From Paraburkholderia madseniana (lineage in GTDB: Bacteria; Pseudomonadota; Gammaproteobacteria; Burkholderiales; Burkholderiaceae): a stretch of 64,000 nt of DNA. The notes beneath the pieces are model-generated. The model ran no database searches and had not been told where the DNA came from. It was given only the letters and a program-made list of their open reading frames with translations. Below, one piece after another: positions 1 through 9,264 of the stretch. The stretch covers positions 277,620-341,619 of the forward strand of contig NZ_VOSW01000001.1 in NCBI RefSeq assembly GCF_009690905.1, written 5' to 3'. The position numbers and the translations under genes were made by a program. Positions within the stretch are counted from its first letter, which is position 1, and every line of letters starts with the position of its first letter.

Positions 1-801
1 CGTGCCCTTCGGAATCGCCCAGTAGTCGAGGTCGTAAATGCTGCCGTTCCACACCACCTTGAGGTTCTTGCCTTCCTTCTGTGCGGCATCGATACGGCCG
101 TTGTACGCAGTGGACATCACCACGTCACCCGCGACCAGGAATTGCGGCGGCTGCGCGCCCGCTTCCCACCACTGAATATTCGGCTTCAGTTCGTCGAGCT
201 TCTTGAACGCGCGGTCCTGACCTTCCTTGGTGGCAAGCACCTTGTAGACGTCCTTCGGCGGCACGCCGTCGGCCATCAGCGCGAATTCGAGGTTGTAACG
301 CGCGCCCTTGCGCATCGCGCGCTTGCCCGGGAATTTCTTCACGTCCCAGAAGTCGGCCCAGCCGGCCGGCGCGGTTTTCAGCTTGTCGGCGTTGTACGCG
401 AGTGCCGTCGACCACACGAAGAAGCCCACGCCGCAGGTTTGCGGCGCTTCCGGAATCAGATCCGTCTTCTTGCCGATCTTCGACCAGTCGAGCTTCTCAT
501 ACAGCCCTTCGTCACAACCACGGCCGATGTCGCCCGACTCAACTTCCACCACGTCCCAATTCACATGCTTCGCTTCGACCATCGCCTTCACTTTGGCCTG
601 CTCGCCGTTGTATTCGACCGCGGTCACTTTATTGCTGGTTTGCGTCTCGAACGGCTGGTTGAATGCGACCTTTTGCGCGTCGCCATTCGCACCGCCGAAA
701 TTGACGACCGTCAGCTCGGCTGCATTGACTTGCGCGGCGCCCAGCGCGAGCGCCACAGCACCGACAGCGATGGCGCAGCGCGATTTCCCGATCTTGCTCA
801 T
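1..801 (-). CDS. Polyamine-type ABC transporter periplasmic binding protein, partial
   Basis: The reading frame starts at ATG 801 and runs off the left edge of the window after 267 codons, so the C-terminus is missing. AGGAG lies about 10 bases before the start. The N-terminus is a signal peptide (basic residues, then an Ala/Val/Leu stretch ending near AQVNAAE). The mature part reads like the PotD/PotF family: TVVNFGGANG, WDVVEVESGD, then TALAYNADKL and GWADFWDVKKFPGKR. Such proteins capture spermidine or putrescine in the periplasm for an ABC importer. The potA-like ATPase gene lies just upstream in the same orientation, 124 bases away. Permease genes would be expected beyond the left edge. 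The exact polyamine cannot be told from the sequence. Confidence 0.9.
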   Translation of the reverse strand, partial: MSKIGKSRCAIAVGAVALALGAAQVNAAELTVVNFGGANGDAQKVAFNQPFETQTSNKVTAVEYNGEQAKVKAMVEAKHVNWDVVEVESGDIGRGCDEGLYEKLDWSKIGKKTDLIPEAPQTCGVGFFVWSTALAYNADKLKTAPAGWADFWDVKKFPGKRAMRKGARYNLEFALMADGVPPKDVYKVLATKEGQDRAFKKLDELKPNIQWWEAGAQPPQFLVAGDVVMSTAYNGRIDAAQKEGKNLKVVWNGSIYDLDYWAIPKGT

Positions 802-925
802 GGTGTGTTGCTCTCCTTTGGTGGTGTGCTTCAAGCTACGTACAGTGCGACTTGTTATGTGCTGCTTAGGTGAACTGCTTCTTTTGTCTGCGTCGAACGA
901 CCTACGACCCGCGCAGTGCACGCGC

Positions 926-2023
926 TCACGCGCCTGCAAACACCCGCAGATGCTCGGGCGCAAACTCGAGCGCGACGGGCGCGCCAGGTGCGAAGGTTTC
1001 GAGTGCATCGGTGCCGAGCGGCACCTTCACGAAGCACTCGTCCTGCTCCGGCAGACCACAGCGCATCCGCACGTGGTCGCCGAAATAGATCAGCCCGCGC
1101 GCTTCGCCGCTTAGCGCATTAGCGCCAGGCCGTGACACGCCGTTGGCGAGTTTCATACGCTCAGGACGGATACACGCGACCGCCGGCGTACCCGCCCGCG
1201 CGCCGCCTATATTGCGTCCCGTAAGCCGTGTGCCGTCAATCAGATGAAACTCGCAGTACTCGCCGTCGACGTTCGCGATCGTGCCGCGCAGCTTGTTGCT
1301 GTCGCCGATGAAGTTCGCGACGAACTCGTTGCACGGCGATTCATAGAGACGATCCACGGTATCGAGTTGCTGCACGATGCCTTTATCGAACACGGCGACA
1401 CGGTCGGACATGGTCAGCGCTTCGCCCTGGTCGTGCGTGACGTACACGAACGTCACGCCAAGCTTCTCGTGCAATGATTTAAGTTCGTACTGCATGTGTT
1501 CGCGCAACTGCTTGTCGAGTGCGCCGAGCGGCTCGTCCATCAGCACGAGCTTCGGCTCGAACACGAGCGCCCGCGCCAAGGCAATACGTTGCTGCTGGCC
1601 ACCGGAAAGCTGCGCCGGGTAACGCTTGGCGAAGCCTTCCATGCGCACCATCTTCAGCGCATTATTCGTGCGATGCGCACGCTCTTCCGCCGACAGTTTG
1701 CGCACCGTGAGCGGATACGCGACGTTCTGCTCGACCGTCAGATGCGGAAACAGCGCGTAGTTCTGAAACACCATGCCGATGTTGCGCTTATGCGGCGGCA
1801 CGGTATTGAGCAGCGTGCCGTCGAGCCAAATCTCACCGCCGGTGGGAAATTCGAACCCCGCCAGCATCATCAGACATGTGGTTTTCCCTGATCCGGACGG
1901 CCCGAGCAGCGTCAGGAATTCGCCCTGATAGATATCCAGATCGAGTTGTTTGACGACCAGCGTTTCGCCGTCGTACGTCTTGCGCACACCCCGAAAGCTG
2001 ACGATCACGTCATCGGTTTTCAT
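926..2023 (-). CDS. potA: Polyamine ABC transporter ATP-binding protein (PotA-like)
   Basis: This 365-residue protein is the nucleotide-binding subunit of an importer. It carries Walker A (GPSGSGKTT), the signature LSGGQQQRIALARAL, and Walker B with LVLMDEP, all in the first 190 residues. A C-terminal TOBE-type region with the CIRPERM motif is typical of PotA and MalK regulatory domains. The start at ATG 2023 is chosen because AGGAGAC precedes it by 7 bases; the frame stays open 57 bases further upstream without a better site. The gene heads the minus-strand operon with the binding protein and is divergent from the MocR-type regulator at 2154. Its leader contains what looks like a degenerate copy of the hairpin leader cassette at 38602 (see findings). 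The substrate is inferred from the neighbouring binding protein. Confidence 0.9.
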   Translation of the reverse strand: MKTDDVIVSFRGVRKTYDGETLVVKQLDLDIYQGEFLTLLGPSGSGKTTCLMMLAGFEFPTGGEIWLDGTLLNTVPPHKRNIGMVFQNYALFPHLTVEQNVAYPLTVRKLSAEERAHRTNNALKMVRMEGFAKRYPAQLSGGQQQRIALARALVFEPKLVLMDEPLGALDKQLREHMQYELKSLHEKLGVTFVYVTHDQGEALTMSDRVAVFDKGIVQQLDTVDRLYESPCNEFVANFIGDSNKLRGTIANVDGEYCEFHLIDGTRLTGRNIGGARAGTPAVACIRPERMKLANGVSRPGANALSGEARGLIYFGDHVRMRCGLPEQDECFVKVPLGTDALETFAPGAPVALEFAPEHLRVFAGA

Positions 2024-2074
2024 CGCACTAGTCTCCTCTGCGGTCCGGCTGGCTCCCCCTGCAAAGCAGCGGGA

Positions 2075-2151
2075 TTGCATTAATTGCGTGGCTCACTATA
2101 GTCCCTTACGGTTCTACAATATGGAACCATTTCATTATTCCGGATAGAACC
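2075..2151 (+). promoter_or_regulatory. Promoter and repeated operator half-sites of the MocR/potA divergent region
   Basis: TTGCAT (2075-2080) and TATAGT (2097-2102) with a 16-base spacer form a good sigma-70 promoter for the MocR-type gene; the -10 lies within the palindrome ACTATAGT, so it could also serve the other strand. Just downstream are three copies of a half-site: GGTTCTA (2110-2116, inverted), ATGGAACC (2121-2128) and ATAGAACC (2144-2151). The last two are direct repeats 23 bases apart, close to two helical turns, and the first two form an inverted pair. MocR-family regulators are known to bind such direct repeats. Autoregulation and control of the transporter operon are inferred. 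Confidence 0.6.
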
Positions 2152-2153
2152 AC

Positions 2154-3713
2154 TTGGACACCGTGATCTTGTCGGATTGGCTTGCCGCGCGGCTCGACCG
2201 CGCCGCCGCCGAACCGGTCTACAGACAGACGTTGCGGCTGATGCAGCAGGCCATCCTGACCGGCCAGCTACCGCCTGGCACCAAGCTGCCCAGTTCGCGC
2301 ATGCTCGCCGAGGACCTCGGCATCGCGCGCAACACGGTGCTGCACGTCTACGATCAGCTAACCGCCGAAGGCTATGTGATCTCGACCACCGGAAGCGGCA
2401 CCTATGTCGCCGACACGCGGCCGGACACGGCTGCCGTGAATGCACGCAAGAAGCCGACAGTGGCGAGTGTCAATGGGGACATGGACAGCGCCGATCAAGC
2501 CGGCGAGGCCTTAAAGCCGCTAAAACGCGATCTAGGCGACCTCTCCATGCGCGGACGCAGGCTCATCGATCAGGCCGGTGTCTCCGCCAAACAGTGGGGC
2601 GCGTTCATGCCCGGCGTGCCCGACGTCGCTGAGTTTCCGGCGCGCACGTGGAGCCGTTTGCAGGCAAGGTTGTGGAAGGAAGCCAATCCCGATCTGCTGA
2701 CTTATGCGCCGGGCGGTGGCTACCGGCCGTTAAGGCGGGCGCTGTCCGACTACCTGCGCGTCGCACGCTCGGTGAATTGCACGCCGGACCAGATCATCAT
2801 CACGACGGGCATTCATCAGTCGATCGATCTGGCCGTGCGTTTATTGACCGACGTCGGCGATCGCGCGTGGGTGGAAGAGCCGTGCTATTGGGGCGCGCGC
2901 AGCGTGCTGCAATCGTCAGGGATTACGCTAGTGCCGGTGCCCGTGGATGACGAGGGCCTCAATCCGCGCGAGCAGGATCTGCAACAGCCGCCGCGGCTGG
3001 CGCTCGTCACGCCGTCGCATCAATATCCGCTCGGCATGGTGATGAGTCTCGCGCGGCGCCGTACGCTGCTCGAATACGCACGCCAGCACAACGTCTGGAT
3101 CATCGAGGACGACTACGACAGCGAGTTCCGTTACGGCAGCCGACCGCTTGCATCGCTGCAAGGGCTAGACGACGCCGGCCAGGTGATCTACGTGGGCAGC
3201 CTGGGGAAGATGTTGTTTCCGGGTTTGCGGATCGGCTACATGATCGCGCCGGAGCATCTGGTGGATACGTTCCGCACGGGCGTGGCCGAGCTGTACCGCG
3301 AGGGGCAACTGATGCAGCAGGCGGTGATGACCGACTTCATCATGGACGGCCATCTCACATCGCATGTTCGCCGTATGCGCGCGCTCTACGGCGAGCGGCG
3401 GCAGATTCTGATCGATGCGATCACCGCGCGTTTCGGCAACGAACTACCCGTGATGGGCGACGAGGCCGGCCTGCACCTCGTGCTCGGCCTGCCCGATCAT
3501 GCGAACGATCGCGCCGTCACGGCAGCCGCTTACGATGCCGGCGTGATCGTGCGGCCCCTCGCCGCTTACTACAGCAGCGAGACGCCCGCGCGACGCGGAC
3601 TGTTGCTGGGCTACGCCTGCGTGCCGAACGAGAAGATCGGTCCGGCATTCGACACGCTCGCGCGCGTGATCGAGCAGACGGCGCTGAAGAAGGTGCCGAC
3701 GCGAGCCGCTTAA
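2154..3713 (+). CDS. MocR-type transcriptional regulator (GntR HTH fused to aminotransferase fold)
   Basis: The 519-residue protein has an N-terminal GntR winged helix (about residues 15-85: LPSSRMLAEDLGIARNTV, then the wing with TGSGTYV) joined by a linker to a fold-type I aminotransferase domain (about 150-505). The PLP lysine is K352 in SLGKMLFPGLRIGY. Such regulators (GabR, PdxR, TauR) sense PLP together with an amine or amino acid and control nearby catabolic or transport genes. It is divergent from a polyamine-type transporter operon, so a polyamine or GABA-like effector is a reasonable inference. The start is uncertain: no ATG fits, since the in-frame ATG at 2121 meets a stop, so TTG 2154 or GTG 2163 is used. 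Confidence 0.88.
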   Translation: MDTVILSDWLAARLDRAAAEPVYRQTLRLMQQAILTGQLPPGTKLPSSRMLAEDLGIARNTVLHVYDQLTAEGYVISTTGSGTYVADTRPDTAAVNARKKPTVASVNGDMDSADQAGEALKPLKRDLGDLSMRGRRLIDQAGVSAKQWGAFMPGVPDVAEFPARTWSRLQARLWKEANPDLLTYAPGGGYRPLRRALSDYLRVARSVNCTPDQIIITTGIHQSIDLAVRLLTDVGDRAWVEEPCYWGARSVLQSSGITLVPVPVDDEGLNPREQDLQQPPRLALVTPSHQYPLGMVMSLARRRTLLEYARQHNVWIIEDDYDSEFRYGSRPLASLQGLDDAGQVIYVGSLGKMLFPGLRIGYMIAPEHLVDTFRTGVAELYREGQLMQQAVMTDFIMDGHLTSHVRRMRALYGERRQILIDAITARFGNELPVMGDEAGLHLVLGLPDHANDRAVTAAAYDAGVIVRPLAAYYSSETPARRGLLLGYACVPNEKIGPAFDTLARVIEQTALKKVPTRAA

Positions 3714-3715
3714 CC

Positions 3716-3754
3716 GTACGCCGCCGCTGCCTTGACGGGCAGGTAGCGGCGTAC
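3716..3754. terminator. Hairpin between convergent genes
   Basis: GTACGCCGC (3716-3724) pairs with GCGGCGTAC (3746-3754), with a second stem inside (CTGCC 3727-3731, GGCAG 3738-3742). It sits between the ends of the MocR-type gene and the DUF748 gene and could end transcription from both sides. There is no T-tract, so intrinsic termination is not certain. Confidence 0.45.
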
Positions 3755-3786
3755 ACCCACTACGCAATACGTTACATCGCGCCGCA

Positions 3787-6700
3787 TCACTTCAGCCCAA
3801 AGTCCACCCGCGTCGTGGCGCCCTTGTCCTTGATGCCATCGGCGTCCAGTTTCGGCGCGACGATAAACACGCGGCTGCTGTCGATCTTGCCCTCGAAATA
3901 CTGCTGCACGGCTTGCGCCCGTTGCTGGGCGAGCTGCCGCAAACTTGCGTCGTCGATCGGAGCATTGGCGGCCATCGCCGCCTTCATCTCGTCGTCCGGC
4001 AGGCTCTTGGTCAAGCCGACGAAATTGCGCGGCTTCTTGAAGTCGGCCGCTTTGTAGGCCTTGGCCAAGTACTTATCGTATTCCTTCGGATCCACGGTGA
4101 CGGTCGACAGATCCACGCTCTCGCCATTGCCCACCACGTCCTTGATCTTCTGTTGCTTGACCTCGCGTTCGACGTATTGCGCACGCAGGCCCGGCCCGTC
4201 GACTGCCGGATCGACGCGGCCAATCAGATCGATACGGATCGAGCTCTTGTCGGCCAGCGCCTTCACGATGGTGTCGAGCTTCTTGTCCGCGGCGTCGGAC
4301 AGTTTCGCCGACCCCGGTTCGAACTCGACGTAGCCCAATTCCTCGCCACCACCACCGAAGGCATTGGCGATCAGCGAGAACGGCGCGGTGACGGCTTTCT
4401 GCAGCAGATTGAGCACCGCATGCCAGATGAGCCCGCCGACGCTGAACTCCGGATTCGACAACGATCCCGACACTGGCAGATTCACGTCGATTTCACCGCG
4501 CGAGTTTTTCAGCAGTGAGATCGCGAGACGCACCGGCAGCTTGGTCGCCGTATCGTTCTCGACGTGATCGCCGAACGTGAGCTGGTCGATGAAAATATGA
4601 TTGTTCGCGTTCAACTGATCGTTATCGAGCTGGTAGTGCAGATCGACGTTCAGCTTGCCCTTGGTGATCGGATAGCCGGCGTATTTCGCCGAATACGGCG
4701 TGAGGTTGGTGAGTTCGATATCGTGCGCGCTGGCTGTGAGATCGAGCGCCGGTTTTGCGATCAGCGGATTGACGGTACCGCGAATCGACAGCGGACCATT
4801 CGCCGCCAGCTTCGCGGCGATGTCCACGGGCGCAGGCGTTGTCGACTGCGTGCCGAACGCGCCGACCGTACCTTGAATGCCAACCAGGTTCGCGGTGAAG
4901 TTCGGCTTGATGAAGTTGTCCGTATACGTCACGCGGCCCTGTTGCAGCACCAGTTGGCCGAAGTGCAGTTTGACGGGGCTTTGCGGCGGCGTGGCGGCCG
5001 TAACTGTGGCCGGCGTGGCTGGAGTTGCCGACGACGCCGGTACCGGCGCGGAGGCCACCTCAGGCGCCGATGCAGCCTGCGGCGTCAACGGCACCGGCTC
5101 GTGGCCGCCGCTCTTGTCGCGTGTCAGCGATTGCGCGGCGCCGCTTTCATGCGCGACCACGTCCTTGAGATTCAGCTTGCCTTGCGCGTCGAGCAGCACA
5201 CGCCCATAGAACTTCGTGAACGTGACGCGGCCCGCGTCGACCGCCGTGCCGTGTTCGTCGTAGTCGGCCTTGAGATTGGTCAGCGCGAGCGAACTCCATC
5301 CTGCGAATGGGTCCGAAGTCGCCTTGTCGATCATCCGCACGTCGACGAGCGCGACGTCGCCGCGGTACGTCGCTTTGAGCGCCTTCGCCTGACTTAGCGC
5401 GAGATCGCCGTTCGCGTTGAGCAGCGCGCTGGCAATCAACGCATTCAGCTTGCTGCCGAAGTACGGTTCGAAGGCCGCCGCATCCAGGCGGTTCGCGTTC
5501 ACTTTGACGGCCACCTTGAGCGGCGTCGCCGTGACATCGCCCTTTACGCCGAGCGTGCCTTTCTTGTTGAGCGTGGCTTGCAGATCGACCGGCAGCGGCT
5601 TACTCAGGTCGTCGCTGATCTGTTGTACCTTCAATTGCAGCGGCGTCACGCTCAGCTTCACTGGATTCGGCGTCGTGTTGTCGGTGAAATTCGCGGTCGC
5701 GTCTTTCAGGTTGAGTTCGCCGATCTTGTAGTGCCACGCGGGCCCTTCCGCCTCAGCCTTCTTCACCGCATGGATCGCCGTGCGCTTCTGCTCGACCTGA
5801 TGCGGACCCGCGAGCGTGGCGAGGTCGATGCTGCCGTCTTTCAGACGCTGCGCATTGACCACCAGGCCGGTCGTGTTGACGCCGGTGATATCGGCAGTGC
5901 GCCCCGCGACGTCCACCTGCTTGACCGTTACCTGGCCTTGCGCGAGCGAGACGACCGGATCCTTGCTGCCACGCGCCGCGAGTTTGAGCGACTGCAGATC
6001 GAGTTGTGTATCGGTGACCATGACTGCGACCGGCGACTTCGACCAGTTCGCGCCGACGTTGGCATTGGCGGAAAGCGCGCCGTCCATCACTTGCGCGGCG
6101 GTCGCGGTGTCGAGATACGGTTGCAGCAACGGCAACTTCAATGACTTCAGATCGAGCTTTGCGCTGGCGGTCTTCGCAACAAGGCCGAACGCGCCGGCCA
6201 CGCCGAGCGAGCCACCGGCGTCCTTGAAGTCGGTATTGAGCGTGTAATGCGCGGGGGCGGGGGCGAGCGTCGAGAAATCGGTCAGCGTGACGGCCAGTTT
6301 TTGCAAGCCCAAGTCGACCGGACGCGAGGCGGCTTCATCGTGAACGTTGACGGTGCCGTCGTTGAGCGCGAAACGCTTGATCGACAGGTCCAGAGGCTGT
6401 GCGGCCTTTTCCGTGGCGCTGGCACCAGATGCCGCGACGGGCGCAGACGCTGGCACCGACGCAGAAGCCCCCGCAGCAGGCGCAGTCGCGAACATCCGCT
6501 CGACACTCAACACGCCTTCTTTATCACGCGCAAGATTGGCGCTCGGCGCGTCGATGCGGATCTCGTCGAAGTGATACAGGCTCTTCAACGGCTCCAGCGT
6601 CGCGGCAGCCACATGCACTGCGTGCGCCGCGAAGAACGGCGCCTTGCTTTGATCGCGCACGTCCACATCGTTCAAGTCGACGGTGCCCGCAACACGCAAC

Positions 6701-7548
6701 GAAGGCGTGCCGTTGGACATCACAAAGTTGAGCTTGAGATCGGTCGACAGCTTGCCGTTCTGCACAACCACAGGCAGCTTGGTCGGCGCGTAGGAGATGA
6801 GCTGCGGCACGTCGAGCCCGTCGAAGCGCAGCGACACCTCCGATTCGCGCGACGCAGCAAACGGCTTGGTCTTGCCTTCGATCGCAAGCGGACTGCCGTC
6901 GATACGCGCACGCAGCAACGGCTCGACGAAGATGTCGGTTTTCGAAGGCAGCGTAGCGATGAACGGAATGCCGAGCTTCCATTGATCGATCACGTGCGTT
7001 GCGCCGAGCAATTTGTCGTCGAACGTAATCTGACCGTTTTCGAGGCGAATGTTCGACACCGAAAACAAGGTCGGTTTGCTATCGGGCTTGGCCGGCTGCT
7101 TCGAGAATTTCTCGATCAGGTCGGTGAAATTGAAGCGCTGCGCGTCATAGCGAACGATATGAAAGCGTGGTGAATCGAGCTGTATTTCATCGACGATCGG
7201 CGCGCCACGAAACAGCGAGCTCCATGACGGCTTCACGATGAACCGCGCAATATCGACAAAATCGCCCGCGCCGCCACGCTCGCCGATATGCACGCTATCG
7301 GCTTCGAGCTTGAGCGTGTACGGATTGAGTGCGATGCGGCCGATCGTGGCCGGCCGGTCGAGTTGCTTGCTGAGTTGCTGCTCGGCAATGTGACGAATCA
7401 ACGGCGGCGCCGCGAAAAAGCCCAGCAGACCGAACAATACGAGGAAGATCAACAGACCCGTGATGACACGCCGGGTGCGGCGTGACTGCGCGACATCGCG
7501 CACGGTCTGCATGGAAGAGGCGATTGATGCTTTATTGAGGCTTGCCAT
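3787..7548 (-). CDS. DUF748 family AsmA-like envelope protein
   Basis: The protein has about 1253 residues. One membrane segment lies at about 28-47 (VITGLLIFLVLFGLLGFFAA), preceded by a basic stretch, so the rest should be in the periplasm. The following text (LIRHIAEQQLSKQLDRPATIGRIALNPYTLKL) matches the start of DUF748/AsmA-like proteins, a family of long beta-rich proteins linked with lipid transport between the membranes. Ala/Pro-rich linkers occur near residues 360-385 and 830-860. The C-terminus carries VEFEPGSAKLSDAADKKLD, which resembles an OmpA-C peptidoglycan-binding start. ATG 7548 is preferred over an upstream in-frame TTG at 7602. It seems to be a single gene, convergent with the MocR-type regulator. 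The molecular role is not shown by the sequence. Confidence 0.85.
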   Translation of the reverse strand: MASLNKASIASSMQTVRDVAQSRRTRRVITGLLIFLVLFGLLGFFAAPPLIRHIAEQQLSKQLDRPATIGRIALNPYTLKLEADSVHIGERGGAGDFVDIARFIVKPSWSSLFRGAPIVDEIQLDSPRFHIVRYDAQRFNFTDLIEKFSKQPAKPDSKPTLFSVSNIRLENGQITFDDKLLGATHVIDQWKLGIPFIATLPSKTDIFVEPLLRARIDGSPLAIEGKTKPFAASRESEVSLRFDGLDVPQLISYAPTKLPVVVQNGKLSTDLKLNFVMSNGTPSLRVAGTVDLNDVDVRDQSKAPFFAAHAVHVAAATLEPLKSLYHFDEIRIDAPSANLARDKEGVLSVERMFATAPAAGASASVPASAPVAASGASATEKAAQPLDLSIKRFALNDGTVNVHDEAASRPVDLGLQKLAVTLTDFSTLAPAPAHYTLNTDFKDAGGSLGVAGAFGLVAKTASAKLDLKSLKLPLLQPYLDTATAAQVMDGALSANANVGANWSKSPVAVMVTDTQLDLQSLKLAARGSKDPVVSLAQGQVTVKQVDVAGRTADITGVNTTGLVVNAQRLKDGSIDLATLAGPHQVEQKRTAIHAVKKAEAEGPAWHYKIGELNLKDATANFTDNTTPNPVKLSVTPLQLKVQQISDDLSKPLPVDLQATLNKKGTLGVKGDVTATPLKVAVKVNANRLDAAAFEPYFGSKLNALIASALLNANGDLALSQAKALKATYRGDVALVDVRMIDKATSDPFAGWSSLALTNLKADYDEHGTAVDAGRVTFTKFYGRVLLDAQGKLNLKDVVAHESGAAQSLTRDKSGGHEPVPLTPQAASAPEVASAPVPASSATPATPATVTAATPPQSPVKLHFGQLVLQQGRVTYTDNFIKPNFTANLVGIQGTVGAFGTQSTTPAPVDIAAKLAANGPLSIRGTVNPLIAKPALDLTASAHDIELTNLTPYSAKYAGYPITKGKLNVDLHYQLDNDQLNANNHIFIDQLTFGDHVENDTATKLPVRLAISLLKNSRGEIDVNLPVSGSLSNPEFSVGGLIWHAVLNLLQKAVTAPFSLIANAFGGGGEELGYVEFEPGSAKLSDAADKKLDTIVKALADKSSIRIDLIGRVDPAVDGPGLRAQYVEREVKQQKIKDVVGNGESVDLSTVTVDPKEYDKYLAKAYKAADFKKPRNFVGLTKSLPDDEMKAAMAANAPIDDASLRQLAQQRAQAVQQYFEGKIDSSRVFIVAPKLDADGIKDKGATTRVDFGLK

Positions 7549-7680
7549 GCTCGGTCTTGGGTAATGCGGCGGCAAGCCCGCCGCGAAACGAAAATCCCGC
7601 AAGCGGCAGTATAAGTGGTGAATCTTACGCGGGATATAAATGTAAGCCGTGGCTTACACATTGTTGCACGCTACAGCGGC

Positions 7681-7759
7681 GTATGTCCGCCGGCACGAAG
7701 GCGGACATACGCTGATTTATGCGTCACTCATACCTTGCTGTCACAGCAGTGACGCATAA
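7681..7759. repeat. Two strong inverted repeats side by side
   Basis: The first is a perfect 11-base stem, GTATGTCCGCC (7681-7691) with GGCGGACATAC (7700-7710). The second is a perfect 12-base stem, TTATGCGTCACT (7717-7728) with AGTGACGCATAA (7748-7759); its loop contains a smaller palindrome, GCTGT-C-ACAGC. They lie downstream of the DUF1254 gene and upstream of the DUF748 gene, both on the minus strand. They may end DUF1254 transcription, but no T-tract follows, so they may instead be a protein-binding or repeat element. Confidence 0.55.
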
Positions 7760-7842
7760 CGCTGGTGGACTTCACACCGGCACTTCGCTGCCCCGCATCA
7801 ACGAGGCATTTCGCTGGCGAACTTCATCGACGTCGGCGCATG

Positions 7843-9264
7843 TCACTGACGCACGACGGCCGGCGGTTGCCAACTGCCATCGGTGGCTTGCGGCTTCGGT
7901 GCGTACAAACGCAGCATCAGTTGCAAATCGGCGCGCGGCGCCGGCAGCCAGTTGCCGCTCTTACCTCGTGTTGATGACACCGTCACGTCGAGTGAGCCGT
8001 CGCGATTGCGGCGCGCACCGTTACGGTCGCCGACTGCAAGACGCGCCGGCGCGCTTTCCCCTAACGCGCCGTCCTTCGTGTAGGCGGTGATCGACCAGAA
8101 GCCGCGCACCGGCGGCAACTGGTTCGGCTCGAAGTGGATCACGTAACGATTTGCGCCGTTGAGGGCATGACCGTCGCTGTCCTGGGTGACGACCGCGCGC
8201 ACTTCATCGTCCTTCGTGCCGATGCCCGGTTGGATCGCCGCGGCGTAAGCGCGCATCGCATAGTCGGGGCCGTAATTGCCCACGCCGTCGCCGAACCAGT
8301 TCCAACCGTTGCCGCTCAGCAGATTGGACGGCGGCGTCACGACACGCTGGTGGCCATCGGCAAGGCCCGCAGCGATCGCCTCGGGCGCGCTCGGCAGCTT
8401 CACCGGATCACCAGGCGTCACGCCGAAGTCCGAAAGGATTTTCAGCGCATGCGGATCGGCCGGCGTCGGCGGGTTGTCCGGCAAGGCCTGCGCGAGCCGG
8501 CTGAAGAAGCCGTTCGCGTCGAGCGCGGCGACTTGCGCGGCCGGCGTGCCGGAAACGGCCGCGGCGGCGGCATCGGCAGCACTGCTGCTAGGCGGCGTAA
8601 TCGATGCCGAGCGCGTGCCGCCCGCGTAGACGCTCAACGGTGCGACGCGGATGGCGCGCTGCAGCTTACGAACCGCTGTCAGATCGCGGGTGCCGTTCGA
8701 CTGGATGCGCACGCTCACCCAGACGTTGCGGGTCGGCACGTCGACGCGCGTCACGCCCTTGGGCAGATCGCCCTGCCAGCCCGCGCCGACGAAAGCAATC
8801 GTTTGCGTCTTGATGCCTGCGGCACGGGTGGTGAATTGCGAACTGGTCGACCAGACGACGTTGGTCCACATGTCGAGCACGCGGGCGTCCACGTAGCGGC
8901 CACGCGAGTCGGGCAGCGACACGATCACCGGCTCAGTGCCGACGTCCAGCCAGCCGGTCGAGTCGAGCGTGTCGAGACTCGGCTGCAGCGGATTGGCCGC
9001 GCCTATCGGCGGCAAGGCCTGCGCGTGACGTAGCGTATTGACCGGCGCCTGGCCCGGATCGGTGCCGACCGCCGCGTCGCGCGCGACGCCCATCAGCACC
9101 AGCGGATAGCCGAACACATACGAATCGGCGACTTCGTCCTTGATCCAACTGTTGGCTTTTTGCGTCGTGGACGGAGTCGACGCACAACCAGCCAGAAATG
9201 CGAGGCCTGCGAGCGATGCGCAGGTCCAGTGAAGCGAAAACAGTTCTTGGCGATTTTTTATCAT
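7843..9264 (-). CDS. DUF1254/DUF1214 family lipoprotein
   Basis: The protein has 473 residues. A lipoprotein signal is clear: a hydrophobic stretch ending in LAFLAGCAS, so Cys28 should be lipidated. The text after it (DEVADSYVFGYPLVLMGVARD) fits the DUF1254 N-terminal domain, and the end (RGFWSITAYTKDGAL, then NWLPAPRADLQLMLRLYAPK) fits the C-terminal DUF1214 domain. These envelope proteins have no agreed biochemical role. An Ala/Ser-rich low-complexity stretch lies near residues 225-245. The gene starts at ATG 9264 and is divergent from copA across a 366-base region. It appears monocistronic. Confidence 0.85.
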   Translation of the reverse strand: MIKNRQELFSLHWTCASLAGLAFLAGCASTPSTTQKANSWIKDEVADSYVFGYPLVLMGVARDAAVGTDPGQAPVNTLRHAQALPPIGAANPLQPSLDTLDSTGWLDVGTEPVIVSLPDSRGRYVDARVLDMWTNVVWSTSSQFTTRAAGIKTQTIAFVGAGWQGDLPKGVTRVDVPTRNVWVSVRIQSNGTRDLTAVRKLQRAIRVAPLSVYAGGTRSASITPPSSSAADAAAAAVSGTPAAQVAALDANGFFSRLAQALPDNPPTPADPHALKILSDFGVTPGDPVKLPSAPEAIAAGLADGHQRVVTPPSNLLSGNGWNWFGDGVGNYGPDYAMRAYAAAIQPGIGTKDDEVRAVVTQDSDGHALNGANRYVIHFEPNQLPPVRGFWSITAYTKDGALGESAPARLAVGDRNGARRNRDGSLDVTVSSTRGKSGNWLPAPRADLQLMLRLYAPKPQATDGSWQPPAVVRQ

